Part shown: positions 44,710 to 53,835 of the stretch, one piece after another
How positions within the stretch are numbered: position 1 is the first letter of the stretch
How the letters are laid out: every line of letters begins with the position of its first letter
NCBI GenBank assembly: GCA_033344815.1
Contig: JAWPMR010000001.1
Coordinates: 2,528,136-2,592,135 of the forward strand
DNA from: Paracoccaceae bacterium
GTDB taxonomy: Bacteria; Pseudomonadota; Alphaproteobacteria; Rhodobacterales; Rhodobacteraceae
Length of the DNA: 64,000 bases
Direction of reading: 5' to 3'
The notes under the pieces: generated by a model
Database searches by the model: none
What the model was told of the DNA's origin: nothing
The model's input: only the letters and a program-made list of their open reading frames with translations
Position numbers and translations under genes: made by a program

Positions 44710-45039
44710 ATGCTCGAACGATTGCAGAATAAAACGCGCAAAACTGCTCAGCGTATCGCGCTGAACAGTTTTGGAGCGCTCATGGTCCTTGCTGGTATTG
44801 GCTTTCTAAGCGCTTCAGCACTGTTGCTACTGTTGACGCTGACGGATGCAATAACTGCATTCGCCATCATGGGCGGTGCTTTCCTCGGGGTCGGCTTGCT
44901 GGTTGTTTATTCAGCCAAACCAACGAATCCCAATTTGGAAACGGATCGCCTTGAGGCAACACAGGAACCGATGCCGCCCATCGCAGCCGCATTTATGCAG
45001 GGCATGACACAGGGCATGGCGGCCCGACGGTACAATTGA
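44710..45039 (+). CDS. YqjE-like / phage-holin-family membrane protein
   Basis: 109 residues with two membrane helices (about 18-42 and 48-68), a short basic N-terminus and a polar C-terminus ending AAFMQGMTQGMAARRYN. Size, topology and the place directly after a DUF883 gene match YqjE, often annotated as holin family although it is not a phage lysis protein here. The function is unknown and probably connected with the DUF883 partner at the membrane. Confidence 0.7.
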   Translation: MLERLQNKTRKTAQRIALNSFGALMVLAGIGFLSASALLLLLTLTDAITAFAIMGGAFLGVGLLVVYSAKPTNPNLETDRLEATQEPMPPIAAAFMQGMTQGMAARRYN

Positions 45040-45065
45040 AAGTCCCGAGGGGACGACCTGCCACA

Positions 45066-45806
45066 CTAAACGGAACAGTGGTGCACCTGATTCTTGCTTT
45101 CCAGCGCAATTAATCGCGACAAGAATCTTTCAGGCAAAGCACCGACAACAAGTGTGCGCCCGACCATAAGAGCGGGCGTGCCCGGAACGCCTAAGGCACG
45201 GCCCAAGGCGAGAGCGTCTTCAATCTGGTGACCCATTTGCTCGGCTTTCGCAGTTTCCATCATCTGCGCGGCATCCAGATTATGGCGTTCGGCGACGTCG
45301 CGGATACCTGCAAAACCGGGGCGCAAAACCCGTTGCATCATGTCCAGATGTATCGCCGTATGATCGCCCTGCTGCGCGGCGGCAAGAGCAACACGCGCCG
45401 CCCAGCGAGAGCGCTCACCCAGAAGCGGTAATTCGTGGAACCTCACATCAATCAAAGCGCCCTCTGTTTCCAGATCGGCCAACCTCTGGTCGAGAATTGC
45501 GCAAAAAGGGCAATAATAGTCACTGAAAACGGCAATCGGGACCCGCCCCGGCGTGGGGGGAGTCGGGAAAACCAAGGGACATAGACTTTGGGGCAACCGG
45601 GCGGATGCTGCGGTCTCCTCGGGCGTTTGAAGGCCTGCAAAGCTATCAAATGCCGGGGTGATATCGCCGCGTTCTAACCTGCGAAACCCCGGCATTCCCG
45701 GCAATTCAGAGAATACCATGTCATCTGATCGGTGGCGCAAAATCGGCGGGATCGCTATTGCGATGGCAAAAATGCCCCCGATGACCAAAGCGTCTCTGCG
45801 GCGCAT
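45066..45806 (-). CDS. DsbA-family thiol-disulfide oxidoreductase
   Basis: 246 residues. An N-terminal membrane/signal segment (about 5-22) puts the enzyme in the periplasm. The thioredoxin-like domain has the active site YYCPFC (Cys99, Cys102) and the cis-Pro loop VPGTPALMV near 200. It oxidises, reduces or isomerises disulfides in exported proteins; the direction cannot be told from sequence. Its ATG overlaps the rlmN stop by one base (TAATG), so the two are translated together. Confidence 0.88.
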   Translation of the reverse strand: MRRRDALVIGGIFAIAIAIPPILRHRSDDMVFSELPGMPGFRRLERGDITPAFDSFAGLQTPEETAASARLPQSLCPLVFPTPPTPGRVPIAVFSDYYCPFCAILDQRLADLETEGALIDVRFHELPLLGERSRWAARVALAAAQQGDHTAIHLDMMQRVLRPGFAGIRDVAERHNLDAAQMMETAKAEQMGHQIEDALALGRALGVPGTPALMVGRTLVVGALPERFLSRLIALESKNQVHHCSV

Positions 45807-46990
45807 TATTTCCCCGTAAGACCAGTTTCTGCCTCGATCTGGCGACGTGACTTTCGCGCCCGTTCTGTCGCTGATTTCAGTTGACCACAGGCTGCCATAA
45901 TGTCTTCACCCCGCGGTGTGCGTACGGGTGACGCGTAGCCAGCATTGTAAATGATATCGGCAAACGCACGAATGCGATTATTGGACGAGCGTTTGTACGG
46001 TGCACCAGGCCATTCATTGAACGGGATCAGGTTAATTTTGGCCGGAATACCCTCGATGAGCTTGATAAGACGATGCGCATCCGCGTCGCTGTCGTTTACC
46101 CCGTTCAGCATCACGTATTCAAAGGTGATCCGCTCTGAATTTGACACTTTTGGATAACTGCGCAGCGCGTCCAACAAAACCTCAAGGTTCCACTTTTTGT
46201 TGATTGGAACGAGTTTGTCGCGCACCTCATCGGTCGTCGCATGGAAGCTGATCGCAAGCTGGCACCCGATCTCCTGCGCCGTGCGCGCAATTTCCGGCAC
46301 GACGCCCGATGTGCTCAAAGTGATACGGCGGCGGCTAAGTTGAATGCCCTCTGGGTCCATTGCAATTTTCATCGCATCGCGCACGTTTTCGAAATTATAA
46401 AGCGGCTCACCCATGCCCATTAGAACAATATTGCTGAGCAAACGGGCTTCGTAAGTGCGTGTTCCCGTCTCTGGCCATTCACCCAGATCGTCGCGCGCCA
46501 TCATGATTTGCCCGACGATTTCGGCTGCGGTCAGATTGCGTACCAGCTTTTGCGTGCCCGTGTGACAGAAAGAACAGGTCAGCGTGCACCCCACTTGCGA
46601 AGATACGCAGAGCGTTCCGCGTCCCTCTTCCGGGATATAGACGACTTCTACCTCATGACCGCCGGCGATACGTACAAGGTATTTGCGCGTGCCATCTTCG
46701 CTCACCTGCTTTGACACAACCTCCGGCACCTCAATGACAAAGCGTTCCTTTAGATCCGCGCGCAACGCCTTGGACAGGTTGGTCATGCTATCAAAGTCAC
46801 GCACGCCCCATTGATAGATCCACTGCCAAATCTGCCCAACACGCATCTTGGCTTGCTTTTCCGGGGTTCCAGCCGCGATCAAAGCATCCCGCATGGCTTC
46901 GCGTGTGAGCCCGACAAGGTTTGCGGGTCCCTCCGGCAATTTGCGCGGCATGGTGTGAACATCTTGCGTGATCGGCGCGGAGGCAGACAT
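45806..46990 (-). CDS. rlmN: 23S rRNA A2503-C2 / tRNA A37-C2 methyltransferase RlmN
   Basis: 394 residues. The radical-SAM cluster motif CTLTCSFC supplies Cys135, Cys139 and Cys142, preceded by [24 protein letters not shown] and the late AACGQL (second catalytic Cys, about 366) are the other RlmN marks. It methylates A2503 of 23S rRNA and A37 of some tRNAs. A perfect 14-base palindrome overlaps its likely promoter. Confidence 0.97.
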   Translation of the reverse strand: MSASAPITQDVHTMPRKLPEGPANLVGLTREAMRDALIAAGTPEKQAKMRVGQIWQWIYQWGVRDFDSMTNLSKALRADLKERFVIEVPEVVSKQVSEDGTRKYLVRIAGGHEVEVVYIPEEGRGTLCVSSQVGCTLTCSFCHTGTQKLVRNLTAAEIVGQIMMARDDLGEWPETGTRTYEARLLSNIVLMGMGEPLYNFENVRDAMKIAMDPEGIQLSRRRITLSTSGVVPEIARTAQEIGCQLAISFHATTDEVRDKLVPINKKWNLEVLLDALRSYPKVSNSERITFEYVMLNGVNDSDADAHRLIKLIEGIPAKINLIPFNEWPGAPYKRSSNNRIRAFADIIYNAGYASPVRTPRGEDIMAACGQLKSATERARKSRRQIEAETGLTGK

Positions 46991-47017
46991 AACGATTCCT
47001 AACGTGGCGAAGATTGG

Positions 47018-47031
47018 CCTCTATATAGAGG
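47018..47031 (-). promoter_or_regulatory. perfect palindrome in the rlmN promoter region
   Basis: CCTCTATATAGAGG is a perfect 14-base palindrome, 28 bases upstream of the rlmN ATG. On the minus strand it overlaps a possible -10 (TATAGA) with TTGATC about 16 bases before it. It is a candidate operator; the bound factor is unknown. Confidence 0.45.
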
Positions 47032-47074
47032 ATTGCACCAAGATCAAAAGGAAAAGCCCAACGCCTTGCCTAGA

Positions 47075-47605
47075 TCAACTGGCGCAACGCTTTTCTGCTT
47101 CTTCAAGAGCCGCGGTGAATCCCCGCAAGGAGAACGTGTCCTTGGTTCGTGTGCCGCGCGTGGAGACGCCCGTGACGACAGCATCAGCGCCCCGTTTCAT
47201 TGCGGCCACAATCTTGGCGTCCTCCGCTTCGTTTTCTGGCCAGGCCCATTCACCGTCAGTAAAGAGACCAAATTCGCTCCCACCGATGCTGATATTCACC
47301 TTGGACCCACTGGCGAACGGGTACCCTCCATTGAAAGTTACCTGCGCATTCGCGTTCGCGGCCGGGCGATAGAGCACCATCAACAGGATGTCACCGCGCG
47401 TCACAGCAACGACCCGACCATCACGCGTGTTCACAGTCTCGTCAGGGACTGCAACACCCCAGCATTCCTTGGGATCTGTGTCCTCAAAAACGCTCCAGTC
47501 TGTTTTTTCGGCAACGAGGTTGCTGCTTTGCTCCTGGGCTTGTGCCGTCAGTCCTGCAAGCGCCAGCGCCGAAATCAATCCCACAAAAAATCCGTAAATA
47601 CGCAT
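47075..47605 (-). CDS. invasion-associated locus B (IalB)-like periplasmic protein
   Basis: 176 residues from the ATG at 47605, which has GGAGG upstream and gives a clean Sec signal (about 1-24, ending LTAQAQ). The mature part follows the IalB pattern: TDWSVFEDTDPKECWGVAVP, VTFNGGYPFASGSKVNISIG and a pair of cysteines (ECWG and the final RCAS). Such proteins are common in Rhodobacteraceae and are not evidence of virulence. The molecular role is unknown. Confidence 0.82.
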   Translation of the reverse strand: MRIYGFFVGLISALALAGLTAQAQEQSSNLVAEKTDWSVFEDTDPKECWGVAVPDETVNTRDGRVVAVTRGDILLMVLYRPAANANAQVTFNGGYPFASGSKVNISIGGSEFGLFTDGEWAWPENEAEDAKIVAAMKRGADAVVTGVSTRGTRTKDTFSLRGFTAALEEAEKRCAS

Positions 47606-47783
47606 ATCTAACAGCCTCCAGCCGTCCTTAGCCTCAATAATCCTGTGATCCGCCTGGCGCGCCTTTTTCGGTGCGCTCTCTTGCATGACCAGTTAATCTT
47701 CTCGACAACTGGCATAGTAACGCAAAATCCGCGACCCACGAAAGAGCGATTAGCAGGTTTTTGCCAGAATATTGAGGGATAAA

Positions 47784-48764
47784 ATGACGCAAGCCGCTTC
47801 AATGGTCGAAATATGGCGCGGGGACTTTCTGGAAAGTGCGCATTCCGGCCATGCCGTGATCTGTGATGCATCTGGTGACATCGTTCAGGCATGGGGTGAT
47901 CCGGAGCAGATCGTATTACCACGCAGTTCGTCCAAGATGATTCAGGCGATACCGCTGATCGCATCGGGTGCCGCGGATCAAGCACGCCTGACAACACAAC
48001 ATCTTGCTCTGGCTTGCGCGTCGCACAATGGGGCCGCAATCCATACAGAGCGCGTTGACGCGTGGTTGAAGGCGATTGATTTGAAGGATGATGCACTAAG
48101 GTGTGGACCGCAGATACCCGATGACCGGGCTGCGCGCGAAAAACTGATCTGCGATCACGAGAGTCCCTGTCAACGCCACAACAATTGTTCAGGCAAACAT
48201 ACTGGATTTTTGACTCTGGCCAAACACCTTGGTGCCGGCCCTGAATACATTGATCCTGACCATCCAGTGCAACGGGCTTGTCTGGAGGTATTTGAGGCCT
48301 GTACGCAAGAGACATCACCCGGCTATGGCATTGACGGCTGCTCAGCGCCAAACTATGCCGCAACCCTTCATGGTACCGCGCGAGCCATGGCGCATTTTGC
48401 ATCGGCGCCCGCTGACAGCCCTGAGGCGCGACTGCATGAAGCTATGCGTCTGCATCCTGATCTCGTTGCGGGAGAAGGACGCGCATGTACCGAATTAATG
48501 CGCGCGATGAACGGAAAGGTAGCCATCAAGACTGGCGCAGAGGGGGTTTTCATCGCCATCCTACCGGAACAGAAATTGGGTCTGGCTCTTAAGATCCTCG
48601 ATGGGACCACGCGTGCATCAGAATGTGCCGTTGCGGCCATTCTGGTCAAACTGGGTGTTTTAGAACCTGATCACCCAGCGACGCGCAAGCGGCTCAACGC
48701 TCCGATCACAAACCGGCGCGACATCCAAACGGGCTGGGTCAGACCTGCGGCAGATCTGGCATGA
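47784..48764 (+). CDS. asparaginase (Asparaginase_II / ReAII-like family)
   Basis: 326 residues from the ATG at 47784, with GAGGG upstream. The conserved blocks are LPRSSSKMIQAIPLI, ALACASHNGAAIHTERV, CQRHNNCSGKHTGFL and GYGIDGCSAPNYAATL, matching the PF06089 type of thermolabile or Rhizobium etli-like asparaginase. It would hydrolyse L-asparagine to aspartate and ammonia in the cytoplasm. It diverges from the IalB-like gene. Confidence 0.9.
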   Translation: MTQAASMVEIWRGDFLESAHSGHAVICDASGDIVQAWGDPEQIVLPRSSSKMIQAIPLIASGAADQARLTTQHLALACASHNGAAIHTERVDAWLKAIDLKDDALRCGPQIPDDRAAREKLICDHESPCQRHNNCSGKHTGFLTLAKHLGAGPEYIDPDHPVQRACLEVFEACTQETSPGYGIDGCSAPNYAATLHGTARAMAHFASAPADSPEARLHEAMRLHPDLVAGEGRACTELMRAMNGKVAIKTGAEGVFIAILPEQKLGLALKILDGTTRASECAVAAILVKLGVLEPDHPATRKRLNAPITNRRDIQTGWVRPAADLA

Positions 48765-48792
48765 GGCGGGATCGATTCTAGCGATGTTGCCG

Positions 48793-49671
48793 TCACGCGG
48801 CCACGAAATCGCTTTTCGGATAACCTTGCAGATACAACAGAGCCGTCAGATCCCCGTGATTGATGCGCAGGTCGCACTGCGCAGCAACAGTAGATTTGGC
48901 ATGCAGCGCCACACCCATACCTGCCTGTTTCAACATACCAAGATCGTTGGCACCATCCCCTACTGCAAGTACTTCCTTGTCTGAAAAACCAAGGCGCATT
49001 GTGATCTCCTGCAAAGCATCGACCTTGGCCTGTTTGCCCAGTATCGGCATGCCGACTGTACCGCTCAGAATGCTGCCTTCAGACAGAAGCGTGTTGGCGC
49101 GATCCTCGTCAAATCCCAGCTTTGCGGCTACTGCCTTCGTGAAATCCGTAAACCCCCCCGATACCAACGCCGCATAGGCACCGTTTGCTTTCATAGTGGC
49201 CAAAAGCACGTCGCCGCCGGGCATGTAAGTGATGCGTTCGTTCAAAACTTTCTCAATCGTTGTGACCGGTAAGCCCGCCAGAAGGCCAACACGTGCCTTC
49301 AATGCCTCTTCGAAATCCAATTCACCGTTCATCGCGCGCGCAGTGATGTCTTTGACTTTGCTTCCAATACCGGCCTCATCGGCCAACTCATCGATGCACT
49401 CTTGTTCAATCATGGTACTGTCCATGTCCGCCAAAAGCATCCTTTTGCGACGGTTTTGAGCGGGAATCACCGCAAGATCGACACCTTGTTCTTGAAGGTC
49501 TTGCCATACATTCCAACGATTTTCGGGAATATGACCAAGTGCGAATTCTGCGGCTTCTCCTGGGGCAAGCCAAACCGCCTCAGTGCCACCCCAAGCACTG
49601 CGCAAAGCCTCAACCAGAACAGGATCAAGATTTCGAAGGGAAGGTGCCGTCAACAAAGTGGCAATATACAT
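48793..49671 (-). CDS. serB: phosphoserine phosphatase
   Basis: 292 residues. The HAD nucleophile motif is LLADMDSTMIEQECIDELAD (Asp82, Asp84). Motif II appears in YAALVSGGFTDFT and motif III/IV in EVLAVGDGANDLGMLKQAGMG. An N-terminal ACT-like domain of about 75 residues is typical of SerB. It completes serine synthesis by hydrolysing phosphoserine. It diverges from serC, so all three pathway genes lie together. Confidence 0.96.
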   Translation of the reverse strand: MYIATLLTAPSLRNLDPVLVEALRSAWGGTEAVWLAPGEAAEFALGHIPENRWNVWQDLQEQGVDLAVIPAQNRRKRMLLADMDSTMIEQECIDELADEAGIGSKVKDITARAMNGELDFEEALKARVGLLAGLPVTTIEKVLNERITYMPGGDVLLATMKANGAYAALVSGGFTDFTKAVAAKLGFDEDRANTLLSEGSILSGTVGMPILGKQAKVDALQEITMRLGFSDKEVLAVGDGANDLGMLKQAGMGVALHAKSTVAAQCDLRINHGDLTALLYLQGYPKSDFVAA

Positions 49672-49760
49672 TTGCGTAGTTTCCGATCGGCTCTTGTGTG
49701 TCGCAAAAAGATGTATTTGCGGCGTTCTAGCCGCGTTTTAGCCATTGCACCAGACCATGA

Positions 49761-49825
49761 CCCACCATAAACCCGACGATGGGACACCCTTCCCCAACGA
49801 AGGGCGCTTATCTGGAAGGATAGCA
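49761..49825 (+). ncRNA. candidate serC leader RNA motif
   Basis: Directly upstream of serC, CCAT (49765-49768) can pair with ATGG (49779-49782), and CCCTTC (49787-49792) pairs perfectly with GAAGGG (49799-49804) around a six-base loop. GGAAGGATAG then supplies the ribosome-binding site. An alphaproteobacterial serC RNA motif is known in serC 5' leaders and its position and hairpin layout fit. I could not run a covariance search, so the identity is likely rather than shown. Confidence 0.6.
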
Positions 49826-49828
49826 TCA

Positions 49829-50995
49829 ATGGCTATACAACAATCGACGTCGCACGCTGGCGTGCGCAAACCAATTACGCGACCTCAAAACCCGCGTTTT
49901 TCATCCGGCCCCTGCGCCAAACCCCCCTCTCATGATCTGTCAAAGCTGGCATCCGCGCCACTGGGGCGTTCTCACCGCGCAGCTCCAGGCAAAGCCAAAT
50001 TGCTGCAGGCAATTGAAACAACGAGAGAAATCCTTGGTGTTCCAGCGGAGTATCGCATTGGCATTGTGCCAGCTTCCGATACGGGCGCCTTTGAGATGGC
50101 CATGTGGTCGCTTTTGGGGGAACGCCCAGCGCAGATGGTGGCTTGGGAAAGCTTCGGCGCGGGTTGGGTTACCGATGTAGCCAAACAGCTGAAAATTGAA
50201 CACACCGTTCATACGGCAGAATACGGCGAAATCGTCGAAATGACGGCGTTGAATTACGACAATGATGTCTGCTTTACTTGGAACGGCACGACCTCCGGAG
50301 TGCGTCTGCCATCGGGCGACGTCATACCAACGGACCGCAAAGGGCTGACGCTTTGTGATGCAACCTCCGCAGCATTTGCTGTGGATCTGCCGTGGGACAA
50401 ATTAGATGTCACGACCTTCAGCTGGCAAAAAGTACTCGGGGGAGAGGCCGCGCATGGCATGCTTATCTTGTCTCCGCGCGCAGTCGAGCGCCTGGAAAGC
50501 TATACGCCCACATGGCCGCTGCCCAAAATCTTTCGCCTGACCAAAGGTGGCAAGCTTATTGAGGGCATTTTCAAGGGTGAAACCATTAATACGCCGTCGA
50601 TGCTCTGCGTTGAAGATTACTTGCAAGCACTCGATTGGGCCAAATCTGTTGGTGGTCTGCGAGGTTTGATAGCCCGTGCTGATGCCAATACGGCCGCAAT
50701 TGGGTCTTTTGTCGAAGATCATGATTGGATCGATTTTCTTGCCATCGATCCCGCGACGCATTCGAACACATCGGTTTGCCTCAAATTCACCAATGCGCAG
50801 ATCGAGGACGGGGCCGCATTTGCCAAAGCTGTGGCAAAACGGCTCGCGGATGAAGGTGTTGCGCTCGACATCGGCGCTTACCGCGATGCACCTGCAGGCC
50901 TGCGCATCTGGTGTGGAGGAACGGTCGAAACCCAAGACATCGAAGCAATGTTGCCTTGGCTCGCCTGGGCTTTCGAATCCGAAATCGCATCCTGA
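49829..50995 (+). CDS. serC: phosphoserine aminotransferase
   Basis: 388 residues from the ATG at 49829, with GGAAGGA nine bases upstream. A reading from 49745 would include the leader and is rejected. The N-terminal [16 protein letters not shown]-like [12 protein letters not shown], and the cofactor lysine in [16 protein letters not shown] mark the proteobacterial SerC subtype of about 390 residues. It converts 3-phosphohydroxypyruvate and glutamate to phosphoserine. serA follows after 90 bases. Confidence 0.95.
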   Translation: MAIQQSTSHAGVRKPITRPQNPRFSSGPCAKPPSHDLSKLASAPLGRSHRAAPGKAKLLQAIETTREILGVPAEYRIGIVPASDTGAFEMAMWSLLGERPAQMVAWESFGAGWVTDVAKQLKIEHTVHTAEYGEIVEMTALNYDNDVCFTWNGTTSGVRLPSGDVIPTDRKGLTLCDATSAAFAVDLPWDKLDVTTFSWQKVLGGEAAHGMLILSPRAVERLESYTPTWPLPKIFRLTKGGKLIEGIFKGETINTPSMLCVEDYLQALDWAKSVGGLRGLIARADANTAAIGSFVEDHDWIDFLAIDPATHSNTSVCLKFTNAQIEDGAAFAKAVAKRLADEGVALDIGAYRDAPAGLRIWCGGTVETQDIEAMLPWLAWAFESEIAS

Positions 50996-51007
50996 AATTA
51001 CAAGGGA

Positions 51008-51051
51008 CCTGAAGCCCGTCTTATCCGCCTTCCCGTAGGGTGGGCTTCAGG
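51008..51051 (+). repeat. long inverted repeat between serC and serA
   Basis: CCTGAAGCCC (51008-51017) and GGGCTTCAGG (51042-51051) form a perfect ten-base stem around a 24-base loop. No T run follows. It could be a partial terminator, an mRNA stability element or a member of a dispersed palindromic repeat. Confidence 0.6.
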
Positions 51052-51085
51052 CCACCGCTCCCAACACATATCAAAGGACCAGAAC

Positions 51086-52681
51086 ATGGCCCCCATAGTA
51101 CTCATCTCCGACAAACTCTCCGAAGCGGCCGTACAGATCTTCCGTGACCGCGGTATTGATGTCGATTTCCAACCCGAAATCGGCAAGGATAAGGAAAAAC
51201 TGGCCGCCATTATCGGGGACTATGACGGCCTGGCGATCCGGTCGGCCACCAAAGTCACCCAAAAAATCATTGATGCGGCAACCAACCTTAAGGTCATCGG
51301 CCGTGCAGGCATTGGCACCGACAATATCGACAAGGACGCTGCATCGAAAAAGGGCGTGATCGTCATGAACACGCCTTTCGGCAACATGATCACAACGGCG
51401 GAACACGCGATTGCGATGATGTTTGCCGTCGCGCGCCAGATCCCGGAGGCCTCCGCGTCCACCCACGCCGGTAAGTGGGAAAAATCCAAATTCATGGGTG
51501 TTGAACTCACCGGTAAAACACTGGGCGTCATTGGTGCCGGCAACATTGGCGGTATCGTTTGTGACCGCGCCCGTGCACTGAAAATGAAAGTTCTGGCTTA
51601 TGATCCGTTTTTAGGTGACGAAAAAGCTAAGAAAATGGGCGTTGAAAAGGTTGAGCTCGATGGCCTTTTGAGCCGTGCTGATTTCATCACGTTACATGTG
51701 CCAATTACGGAGCAAACCGCGAATATCCTGAGTGCTGAGGCCATTGCCAAAACCAAACCCGGCGTGCGCATCATCAATTGCGCGCGGGGTGGATTGGTTG
51801 ACGAAGACGCGCTCGCAGAAGCCCTGAAATCGGGCCATGTGGCCGGTGCCGCCTTTGATGTTTTTGCCAAGGAGCCTGCCAACGAAAACCCTCTGTTTCA
51901 CTTGCCAAATGTTGTGTGTACGCCGCATTTGGGGGCCGCAACGACAGAAGCGCAGGAAAACGTGGCCCTTCAGGTGGCGGATCAGATGTCGGATTACCTG
52001 TTGACTGGCGCCGTGACCAACGCGCTGAACATGCCATCCGTCACCGCCGAAGAGGCCAAGGTCATGGGACCTTGGGTGAAACTGTCCGGGCATCTGGGCA
52101 GTTTCATTGGCCAAATGACCGATGAACCAATAAAAGCCATCAATATCCTGTATGACGGCGCCGTGGCCGAAATGAACCTGGAGGCGCTCAATTGCAGCGT
52201 AATCGCCGGTATCATGAAAATGGTAAATCCGGATGTGAACATGGTATCAGCGCCGTTTATCGCAAAAGAACGTGGCATCCAAATCTCCACAACCAATCAG
52301 GACAAATCCGGCGCTTTCGATGGCTATGTCAAGGTGACGGTGGTAACGGCCAAGCGCGAGCGATCAGTGGCTGGGACGGTTTTTTCTGATGACAAACCCC
52401 GTTTCATTCAGATCAAAGGCATCAATATAGACGCCGAAATCGGTGAGCATATGTTGTATACCACCAACGAGGATGTGCCGGGTATCATTGGCACACTCGG
52501 TCAGACGATGGGCGATAATGGCGTCAATATTGCCAACTTTACCCTTGGTCGCAATGTGGCGGGCGGCGAGGCGATTGCATTACTTTATGTGGATGACGCC
52601 GTTCCCGCGGAAGCGCGCGCGAAACTCGCCGAAACCGGTATGTTTACACAGATCAAACCGCTGCAATTTGACGTGGCGTGA
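51086..52681 (+). CDS. serA: D-3-phosphoglycerate dehydrogenase
   Basis: 531 residues, the long form. The NAD-binding site is LGVIGAGNIGGIVCDRA (about 150), with catalytic Arg in NCARGGLVDE, Glu in the DVFAKEP block and His in CTPHLGAATTEAQ. An intervening domain (about 315-450) and a C-terminal ACT domain (about 455-530, YTTNEDVPGIIGTLGQTMGDN) follow, the latter a possible serine-feedback site. It oxidises 3-phosphoglycerate to start serine synthesis. AAAGGA precedes the ATG. Confidence 0.97.
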   Translation: MAPIVLISDKLSEAAVQIFRDRGIDVDFQPEIGKDKEKLAAIIGDYDGLAIRSATKVTQKIIDAATNLKVIGRAGIGTDNIDKDAASKKGVIVMNTPFGNMITTAEHAIAMMFAVARQIPEASASTHAGKWEKSKFMGVELTGKTLGVIGAGNIGGIVCDRARALKMKVLAYDPFLGDEKAKKMGVEKVELDGLLSRADFITLHVPITEQTANILSAEAIAKTKPGVRIINCARGGLVDEDALAEALKSGHVAGAAFDVFAKEPANENPLFHLPNVVCTPHLGAATTEAQENVALQVADQMSDYLLTGAVTNALNMPSVTAEEAKVMGPWVKLSGHLGSFIGQMTDEPIKAINILYDGAVAEMNLEALNCSVIAGIMKMVNPDVNMVSAPFIAKERGIQISTTNQDKSGAFDGYVKVTVVTAKRERSVAGTVFSDDKPRFIQIKGINIDAEIGEHMLYTTNEDVPGIIGTLGQTMGDNGVNIANFTLGRNVAGGEAIALLYVDDAVPAEARAKLAETGMFTQIKPLQFDVA

Positions 52682-52747
52682 GTCTCTGTTATCTGCTTCG
52701 GAGTGCTGCCCGATCATGGGCGGCACTTGGATTTTGGAAGGTCCGAT

Positions 52748-53476
52748 ATGCGCACACCGATCTACGCCATCGGCGATATTCATGGTCAGATTGACGAACT
52801 TCACCGAGTCCTGGGGCTGATCGAAGCGGACGGTGGCCCGGATGCTAAAGTTGTTTTTGTTGGCGATTATGTGGATCGTGGGGAAAACAGCCGCGCGGTG
52901 TTGCAGTTTTTGATCGATGCGCAGAAAGCCAGATGTAACTGGGTCATGATCAAGGGAAATCATGACCGTTACCTTGAGCGTTTTCTGGATGACATGACGA
53001 TCCTCGACCCAGCCACCCGGCCGGATCTTTTTTGGTTTAACCCCCGTTTAGGGGGCGACAAGACGATGGCCTCCTATGGGGTAGTAGCGAAAGAAGGAAT
53101 GCCTGTTGATCTCATCCATGCCGCTGCCATCAAAGCGGTTCCGCAAGACCATCGAGACTTTCTGGCGGCGTTGCCATTAATGCACAAGACGGATGATCTG
53201 TTGTTTGTTCATGCTGGTATTCGACCGAAGGTGCCGTTGGACAAACAGGTTGAAGAAGACCTGATCTGGATCAGGCAACCATTTCTGGATTATCACCGAT
53301 CACACGGACCGCTGGTTGTACATGGCCATACCGCTTTGGATTACCCAGAACACTATGGAAACCGCGTAAATCTTGATGCGGGGGCCGGGTATTTTAGACC
53401 CTTGCATGCCGCGGTTTTTGAGGGCCGCGATTGTTGGCTGTTGTCAGATGCGGGGCGTAAACCTTTGAGGCCTTAG
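52748..53476 (+). CDS. metallophosphoesterase, PPP/ApaH-like serine-threonine phosphatase family
   Basis: 242 residues from the ATG at 52748, with GGAAGG upstream. The metal motifs are in order: GDIHGQ (about 9), GDYVDRGE (about 38), KGNHDRY (about 69), and later FVHAGIRP and VHGHTALD. This set is common to bacterial PrpA/PrpB-type protein phosphatases and diadenosine tetraphosphatases. The target is not known. It follows serA on the same strand after 66 bases. Its 3' end overlaps a convergent small gene by 33 bases. Confidence 0.88.
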   Translation: MRTPIYAIGDIHGQIDELHRVLGLIEADGGPDAKVVFVGDYVDRGENSRAVLQFLIDAQKARCNWVMIKGNHDRYLERFLDDMTILDPATRPDLFWFNPRLGGDKTMASYGVVAKEGMPVDLIHAAAIKAVPQDHRDFLAALPLMHKTDDLLFVHAGIRPKVPLDKQVEEDLIWIRQPFLDYHRSHGPLVVHGHTALDYPEHYGNRVNLDAGAGYFRPLHAAVFEGRDCWLLSDAGRKPLRP

Positions 53477-53797
53477 AGCGGCCAGCAGCGAGAACCATCC
53501 CAAGATGCCCTGCCCATGATGGCTGAGGTTCTTTTGGTCTGCGAACACCAGCAACTTGATGATTTTTTGAGGGCTAGGAGGTGACTGAAGCACCCACTGC
53601 AGCGGCAATTCATCCAGTAACAGCCAATAATAACCGTAATACACCTGCGGCGATAACCAGACAAAAAACCAAAATAGGACGAGTGCTATTAAAATGCGCG
53701 CGGCCCCGTTGTGACCGCGCGTTAGGCATCTGACCAAGACAGTCATGGCGACGCAAAGCAGCACAGACAGGACTCCCAGTCCAATCTGTCCCGGCAA
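53444..53797 (-). CDS. hypothetical small membrane protein
   Basis: 117 residues from TTG at 53797. No ATG or GTG lies in frame between here and the tdh stop, though the reading stays open upstream (NIYAEDSFF...), so the true start is uncertain. Two hydrophobic helices (about 4-25 and 33-52) and a third weaker one (about 95-110) suggest an inner-membrane protein. I do not recognise a family. It follows tdh on the same strand and may be translated with it. Confidence 0.5.
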   Translation of the reverse strand: MPGQIGLGVLSVLLCVAMTVLVRCLTRGHNGAARILIALVLFWFFVWLSPQVYYGYYWLLLDELPLQWVLQSPPSPQKIIKLLVFADQKNLSHHGQGILGWFSLLAALRPQRFTPRI

Positions 53798-53835
53798 TGA
53801 AAGCGTGAAAAAGCTGTCCTCTGCGTAGATATTGA

